A stretch of 16,253 nucleotides of DNA from Dehalococcoidia bacterium UBA3254 (GTDB taxonomy: Bacteria > Chloroflexota > Dehalococcoidia > Dehalococcoidales > UBA3254). Made by a program: the position numbers and the translations under genes. The DNA is taken from positions 1-16,253 of the forward strand of contig DEUU01000133.1 in assembly GCA_002362735.1 (NCBI GenBank), read 5' to 3'. The notes below the pieces were generated by a model. It saw only the letters and a program-made list of their open reading frames with translations. It did not search any database and was not told the origin of the DNA. This document shows, piece after piece, positions 13,429 to 16,253 of this stretch (position 1 is the stretch's first letter; every line of letters begins with the position of its first letter).

Positions 13429-14321
13429 TTGTCTTCCCTCTCAGTATTTTTTAGCGTTTGCTTGAGTATATTTTCGAGCTTACCGGCTTGGAGCTCGTTA
13501 ATTTTCCCTTTCGCTACCGCCACCGCAATGGTCTGTAGTCCGAGTTCGCAATAGGCTGGAAGTATGGCCGGATCGGTCTCTTTCAATGTACTCAGGTGAA
13601 TTTGCACCGTCCCGATGTCTCCCCTGGCGATAGGACCGGTTAAAGCTTTGGGAACTCCCAGGTTTTCGATGTTATTAAGCGTTCCCTTGAGCAAGGGTAG
13701 AAGAGCTTGAATTGCCTGCTCGCGCGGGATGCCGAAACTATCCCAGAGATCAGTAGCCAGTTTTACCAGAGTAACGAGATAGTTGCAGGTCATGACTGCA
13801 GCTGTATGGTAAGCAGCTTTGTCTCCCGCTCCCAGCTTAATCCAGTGTCCTTCCAGGTCCTCCGACATTTTTTTCAGGATATCCAGAAGGGCTCCTTCAG
13901 CTTCCAGAGCAAAGGTCGAACCAGGCAGGTTATCGATGGCATTCTGGATACTGGCAAAAGTCTGGAGGGGATGGAAAGAGCCCACCTGAGCGCCGATGAT
14001 TCGGGCAGGTTCCAGAACATCCAGAGAGTCTGCACCACTGCAATGGACGACATACTGGCCTCGATGCCAGCGGGTTTGATTTACTACCACAGGGATTGCG
14101 TCATCCGGAGTAGTAATGAAGATAAAGTCAGAGTTATCGGCAACAGCCTGCAGACTGTCACATATCTGGCCGCTTCCGGTCATACTAATTAATCTTAACG
14201 CCGATTCGCTACTCCGGCTTTTTACGGCTGAGACATGATATCCTTTGCGGCTTAACCTTACCGCCAGGGCTGTTCCTACCGTTCCGGCTCCAATGATTCC
14301 TATTTTCAGCATCTTGGTCAT
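13413..14321 (-). CDS. Rossmann-like DUF2520 dehydrogenase, candidate ketopantoate reductase
   Basis: A 302-residue protein. The NAD(P)-binding Rossmann fold opens with KIGIIGAGTVGTALAVRLS (GxGxxG at 11-16). Then come a basic VKSRS loop after beta-2 (compatible with NADPH), DFIFITTPDDAI (65-76), and VVHCSGADSLDVLEP. The signature GSFHPLQTF (about 114-122) is typical of DUF2520 proteins. The C-terminal half is an all-helical domain of the 6-phosphogluconate dehydrogenase type, with AGDKAAYHTAAVMTCNYLVTL carrying the family Lys/His. It is the first gene of the pan operon and overlaps panD by 16 bases. DUF2520 relatives resemble the alternative ketopantoate reductase PanG described in Francisella and Enterococcus. 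No panE is seen here, so that role is likely but inferred. The start ATG 14321 lies 22 bases beyond the leader terminator. Confidence 0.85.
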   Translation of the reverse strand: MTKMLKIGIIGAGTVGTALAVRLSRKGYHVSAVKSRSSESALRLISMTGSGQICDSLQAVADNSDFIFITTPDDAIPVVVNQTRWHRGQYVVHCSGADSLDVLEPARIIGAQVGSFHPLQTFASIQNAIDNLPGSTFALEAEGALLDILKKMSEDLEGHWIKLGAGDKAAYHTAAVMTCNYLVTLVKLATDLWDSFGIPREQAIQALLPLLKGTLNNIENLGVPKALTGPIARGDIGTVQIHLSTLKETDPAILPAYCELGLQTIAVAVAKGKINELQAGKLENILKQTLKNTEREDKCVQC

Positions 14322-14343
14322 TTTCCTGCTCTATAAAAGGTAT

Positions 14344-14375
14344 AAAAAAAACCTTCTTCGGATGACCGAAGAAGG
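14344..14375 (-). terminator. Leader attenuator terminator before the pan operon
   Basis: On the minus strand a 10-bp perfect stem (CCTTCTTCGG / CCGAAGAAGG, loop TCAT) is followed by T8. It lies between the promoter (14516-14544) and the first start codon (14321), so it would abort transcription before any gene. That is the layout of an attenuator. Its 5' arm and loop (14375-14364) can alternatively pair with the 3' strand of the second pan hairpin (14408-14398). Confidence 0.88.
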
Positions 14376-14396
14376 CACATGACCAAATCTGTGTTT

Positions 14397-14488
14397 GCCG
14401 TCTCGGTCGTTTCCGATCCAAGCGACTAAGTAATAAAAACGTTGTTAATCCGTTTTGCTCACCGCCGCCATTTCATGCGGTCGATGGC
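14397..14488 (-). promoter_or_regulatory. Tandem pan-type leader RNA (candidate riboswitch)
   Basis: Two consecutive hairpins on the minus-strand leader share one design. Hairpin 1 (14488-14457) has stem GCC-ATCG-[A]-CCGC, an 8-base loop, then GCGG-CGGTG-[A]-GC. Its bulged A residues are at 14481 (5' side) and 14459 (3' side). Hairpin 2 (14426-14397) has stem GTCG-CTTGG-[A]-TCG, a GAAA tetraloop, then CGA-CCGAG-[A]-CGGC, with bulged A at 14417 and 14401. In both, five base pairs separate the two bulges. A stem with two bulged adenosines, often in tandem and upstream of panB/panC/panD, is the known pan RNA motif of Chloroflexi, Firmicutes and Deltaproteobacteria. Each hairpin is preceded by the same 10-mer AAACGGATTA on the transcript (14506-14497 and 14455-14446). 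A full leader would run from about 14509 to the terminator. I know of no established ligand. Confidence 0.85.
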
Positions 14489-14491
14489 TGA

Positions 14492-14536
14492 ACCAATAAT
14501 CCGTTTACATTAGATATTCTATCAGCGATTATTGGT
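14492..14536. promoter_or_regulatory. Inverted repeat straddling the pan promoter -10 (candidate operator)
   Basis: Perfect 10-bp inverted repeat: ACCAATAATC at 14492-14501 and GATTATTGGT at 14527-14536, 25 bp apart. One arm lies in the -35/-10 spacer and the other at about +8 to +17 of the transcript, so the -10 and start point sit between them. The geometry fits a repressor site. The factor is unknown. Confidence 0.45.
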
Positions 14537-14544
14537 ATTGTCAA
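14516..14544 (-). promoter_or_regulatory. Promoter of the pan leader and operon
   Basis: Minus-strand -35 TTGACA (14544-14539, perfect), 17-bp spacer, -10 TAGAAT (14521-14516, five of six). Predicted start near 14509. It is the best sigma-70-type promoter in the window and gives a leader of about 190 bases before ATG 14321. Confidence 0.85.
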
Positions 14545-14547
14545 GGA

Positions 14548-14578
14548 AAGTTAGTGAAAAGTTAGTGACTAATGTCAC
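14548..14578. promoter_or_regulatory. 11-bp-period direct repeat and palindrome upstream of the pan promoter
   Basis: AAGTTAGTGA occurs at 14548-14557 and again at 14559-14568, one helical turn apart, starting 4 bp upstream of the -35. It is followed by, and overlaps, the palindrome GTGAC-TAAT-GTCAC (14565-14578). Direct repeats of this period next to a -35 are typical activator sites (OmpR/PhoB type), and palindromes suit dimeric regulators. Both are candidates only. Confidence 0.4.
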
Positions 14579-14822
14579 CATTCTAAAAAAGGGTCATTTT
14601 CTGTTCTTTGTCAGGAACTCCGCTACCAAACAAGTTCCTTTGTCATCCAGCGTTTTTGAAACTTAAATAAGTCGGTTATCAGCCTGCAAATTCTTCATTA
14701 TTTACGAGCTTTTAACGACTAAAGTACCGTAGTCGTAATCCTGACCGATATATTAAGATAACTTGACAGGCGCGTTCGGGGTGAGCGCTGGGTCTTATTT
14801 CCAGATTAGAAGGTGTAACTCC
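14579..14822. other. Intergenic region before the lipoprotein gene
   Basis: No gene is seen. It holds an inverted repeat AGGAACT / AGTTCCT (14613-14639) and a second one, ACGACTA / TAGTCGT (14715-14736), whose stem could be extended past a bulged A. CTTTGTCA occurs twice (about 14605 and 14638). No convincing promoter for the lipoprotein gene was found: TTGACA at 14763-14768 has no -10 at a proper distance. Confidence 0.3.
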
Positions 14823-15839
14823 ATGTTAAGAACGAAAAATATCCTGACATTAAGTTTAGTTGTTGTCATGTTTTTATCATTTTTACTTACCGCCTGCAGT
14901 CAGGAATCATCACCCTCGCCTGCTGTATCATCCGTTTCAGAGTCTAATTCTATTGAGACTTCCAATAACCTGGTTCAGCCCATTTCCAATGGGATTGAGT
15001 CCAGTTCTTCAACAACCGAGCGAAAAACAATTTCGCCAGATGAAATTATGGTTAATTCATTAACGACTGCTGAAAAATTATCGACTTTGAAATTCGACAT
15101 GGGCTTTAAGATGAATTTCGATTTTGAGGAGAGAGGTCAGTCGCAAAATATGTCGATGCAGGAAATCGCAACAGGCGAAATTAATATTCCAGGAAAGGAG
15201 ATGGTACTCCTGGCCGATTTGAATATGAATATCCCCAATCAATCCCTTCAAAATATGTCCGCGGATATGTATTTGACAGGCGGATGGATCTACATGAAGG
15301 CAAACATACCCGGTGCTGGAATTAGCTGGAAAAAGATGAAGCTCACGGATGAACTCTGGAGGCAGCAGAGCAGGATGACCAGTATGACCGAATTTTTAAA
15401 GTCTCCAATTAATGTAGAGCAACTGGGTAGTGAAAATATCCGCGGCCTTGACTGTTATGTTTTGAGTATTACGCCTGACATGAAGGCCGTTTCTGAATGG
15501 ATGGCCGGGCAGACTTTCGCCGGACAGTCAGGTATGGACCCGGCCAGACTGAATATGTCCCCGTCAATGGGGGATTTTAAAATCAAAGCATGGATTTCCA
15601 AAAACGATTATCTGCTTGCGCAGCAGCAGATTGGTATAAAATTTAACCTGTCTTCAGGCAACACGGCTGCTGCCACTCCTGACACTCCTGGACAGATTAC
15701 AATGGATATGGATGCCCTGTTGAATTATTACGACTACCAAAAGCCGGTGGTGATTCAATTGCCCTCTGAGGCCCTGAATGCAAGGGAGATGCCCTCAGGA
15801 ACGCCGTCTTCGAGTTCAACATCTACTACTCAAAATTAG
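14823..15839 (+). CDS. LppX/LolA-like outer-surface lipoprotein
   Basis: A protein of 338 residues from ATG 14823, which has GAAGGTG 8 bases upstream; an upstream ATG in frame at 14763 has no ribosome site. It has a lipoprotein signal peptide: positive start MLRTKN, a long hydrophobic stretch, and lipobox L-T-A-C with lipidated Cys25. Residues 26-70 are a Ser/Thr/Asn-rich linker. The rest is a beta-rich domain: repeated strands with alternating hydrophobics and Met (e.g. LKFDMGFKMNFDF, GGWIYMKANIPG, GDFKIKAWISKNDYLLAQQ, ITMDMDALLNYYDY). Its overall pattern, including the late IRGLDCYVLSITPD strand pair, fits LolA/LppX/DUF6612-type half-barrel proteins that bind lipids. It is unusually Met-rich. 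The C-terminus is another Ser/Thr tail. Divergent from the pan operon. Exact family is moderately certain. Confidence 0.8.
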   Translation: MLRTKNILTLSLVVVMFLSFLLTACSQESSPSPAVSSVSESNSIETSNNLVQPISNGIESSSSTTERKTISPDEIMVNSLTTAEKLSTLKFDMGFKMNFDFEERGQSQNMSMQEIATGEINIPGKEMVLLADLNMNIPNQSLQNMSADMYLTGGWIYMKANIPGAGISWKKMKLTDELWRQQSRMTSMTEFLKSPINVEQLGSENIRGLDCYVLSITPDMKAVSEWMAGQTFAGQSGMDPARLNMSPSMGDFKIKAWISKNDYLLAQQQIGIKFNLSSGNTAAATPDTPGQITMDMDALLNYYDYQKPVVIQLPSEALNAREMPSGTPSSSSTSTTQN

Positions 15840-15879
15840 AAAACCGCATTCTCGGAGGGCATTTCTCTAAACATCTAAC

Positions 15880-15975
15880 TTTGCCACATCCCCGAAATCG
15901 GGTATCGAATCAGCAGTCTTAAGAGCTTCTTCTGATTCCGGTTTAACCGGGAATGATCGAATGAAAAGACTCTGC
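15880..15975 (+). repeat. Palindromic interspersed repeat, copy C
   Basis: Between the lipoprotein gene and the ABC ATPase. It has a degenerate palindrome around CCCCGAAATCGGG (15890-15902) and an imperfect hairpin TTCCGGTT / AACCGGGAA (15936-15952). It then has CGGGAATGATCG leading into AATGAAAAGACTCTG (15960-15974). The last 26 or so bases match copy B closely (CGGGAATGA, 2-3 variable bases, AATGAAAAGAC, C or T, CTG). Confidence 0.55.
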
Positions 15976-15993
15976 GCCTTCCCATTATTTTCT

Positions 15994-16021
15994 CTGATAG
16001 CCTTAGATTGGATGCTATAAT
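15994..16021 (+). promoter_or_regulatory. Extended -10 promoter of the ABC ATPase gene
   Basis: TG-C-TATAAT at 16013-16021 is a perfect extended -10. CTGATA (four of six) at 15994-15999 lies 16 bp upstream. The predicted start near 16028 leaves a leader of about 32 bases before the TTG start. Confidence 0.6.
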
Positions 16022-16059
16022 ATTAAATGAAAAAAAGGCAGCGGGGGGAATAAATTACT

Positions 16060-16253
16060 TTGATATCTCCGGTGGTTCACATCCGTGATCTGCGAAAGGT
16101 ATATGTTGTTAGCCGGCAGGATTCTGGCGCCAGAGCTGTAGTCCGGGGTCTTCTCCGCCGGCAAAAGCTGGAGGTCGCTGCCGTAGACGGTATTACATTT
16201 GATTTGAGCCCCGGCGAGGTGGTCGGTTTTCTGGGTCCCAATGGTGCCGGTAA
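16060..16253 (+). CDS. ABC transporter ATP-binding protein (ABC-2 type), N-terminal fragment
   Basis: The frame from TTG 16060 reads MISPVVHIRDLRKVY, an Arg-rich insert VVRGLLRRQKLEV, then AAVDGITFDLSPGEVVGFLGPNGAG and runs off the window just inside the Walker A motif (GPNGAGK-T/S expected). The A-loop Tyr of KVY and the AVDG-x-(S/T)-F-x-(I/L)-x-x-G-E context are those of ABC-2-type exporter ATPases. The arginine-rich stretch before A-V-D-G is typical of the group paired with DUF990-like permeases. A run of G (16043-16048) about 9-10 bases before the TTG serves as ribosome site, and no ATG is available. Only 64 residues are in the window. Confidence 0.82.
   Translation, partial: MISPVVHIRDLRKVYVVSRQDSGARAVVRGLLRRQKLEVAAVDGITFDLSPGEVVGFLGPNGAG

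Noticed and set aside
13707..14192. 161-residue open frame on the plus strand opposite the DUF2520 gene
   Set aside because: Antisense shadow without ribosome site or family resemblance.
14209..14421. 70-residue open frame on the minus strand across the pan leader
   Set aside because: It runs through the terminator hairpin and T-run into the DUF2520 gene in another frame, has no ribosome site and a low-complexity Arg/Lys/Phe content. The RNA structures explain the region better.
6010..15975. Recurring AATGAAAAGAC blocks as a CRISPR array
   Set aside because: Copies are about 1 to 9 kb apart, not regularly spaced, differ in length and carry palindromes; no cas gene is present.
16027..16053. 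Eight-codon ORF (MKKRQRGE) just before the ABC ATPase
   Set aside because: It lies at the predicted transcription start and overlaps the G-rich ribosome site of the TTG start. Too short to claim a leader peptide without conservation data.

Overview
The window reads as ordinary chromosome from a mid-GC anaerobic bacterium. A Chloroflexota (Dehalococcoidia-like) host is the best guess. The support is a tandem pan-type leader RNA, which is known from Chloroflexi, Firmicutes and Deltaproteobacteria; the mix of leaderless and Shine-Dalgarno genes; and the anaerobe-style oxygen and sulfur defence genes. This assignment is inference; no rRNA or marker gene is present. No tRNA, rRNA, CRISPR array, integrase or transposase was found.

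Layout. Bases 1-2645 (+): the end of a TldE/PmbA-type peptidase, a PAC2-family protein coupled to a HEAT-repeat protein, and a GNAT acetyltransferase. 2650-5421 (-): a tight four-gene operon of Rieske ferredoxin, CstB-like persulfide dioxygenase/rhodanese, rubrerythrin-like diiron protein and TehB-like methyltransferase, with a separate carboxymuconolactone decarboxylase-like gene upstream (5583-5921). 6170-7588 (+): an FAH-family enzyme and a Rid-family protein, each preceded by a copy of an interspersed repeat. 7589-9663 (-): mnmA, rnhB and a YraN/UPF0102 gene, overlapping head to tail. 9728-10531 (+): a CPBP (CAAX-type) membrane protease, divergent from mnmA. 10528-14509 (-): pantothenate synthesis, with panC plus a small unknown gene, then a separate unit of DUF2520 dehydrogenase, panD and panB ending in a strong terminator. 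14823-16253 (+): a LppX/LolA-like lipoprotein and the start of an ABC transporter ATPase.

The most interesting element is the leader of the DUF2520-panD-panB operon (14344-14544, minus strand). It has a near-consensus promoter (TTGACA, 17 bp, TAGAAT). Two consecutive hairpins follow, each with a bulged A on either strand separated by exactly five base pairs, which is the hallmark of the pan RNA motif. An intrinsic terminator then sits directly before the first start codon. The 3' strand of the second hairpin can pair with the 5' arm of that terminator, which suggests a transcription-attenuation switch. Flanking inverted and direct repeats suggest a DNA-level operator as well. The DUF2520 protein is the obvious candidate for the otherwise missing ketopantoate reductase, so this window would carry a complete route from ketoisovalerate plus aspartate to pantothenate.

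Other themes are leaderless promoters at mnmA, CPBP and probably the GNAT gene; convergent gene pairs that meet with 0-4 bp or overlap; and a family of short palindromic repeats ending in AATGAAAAGAC.
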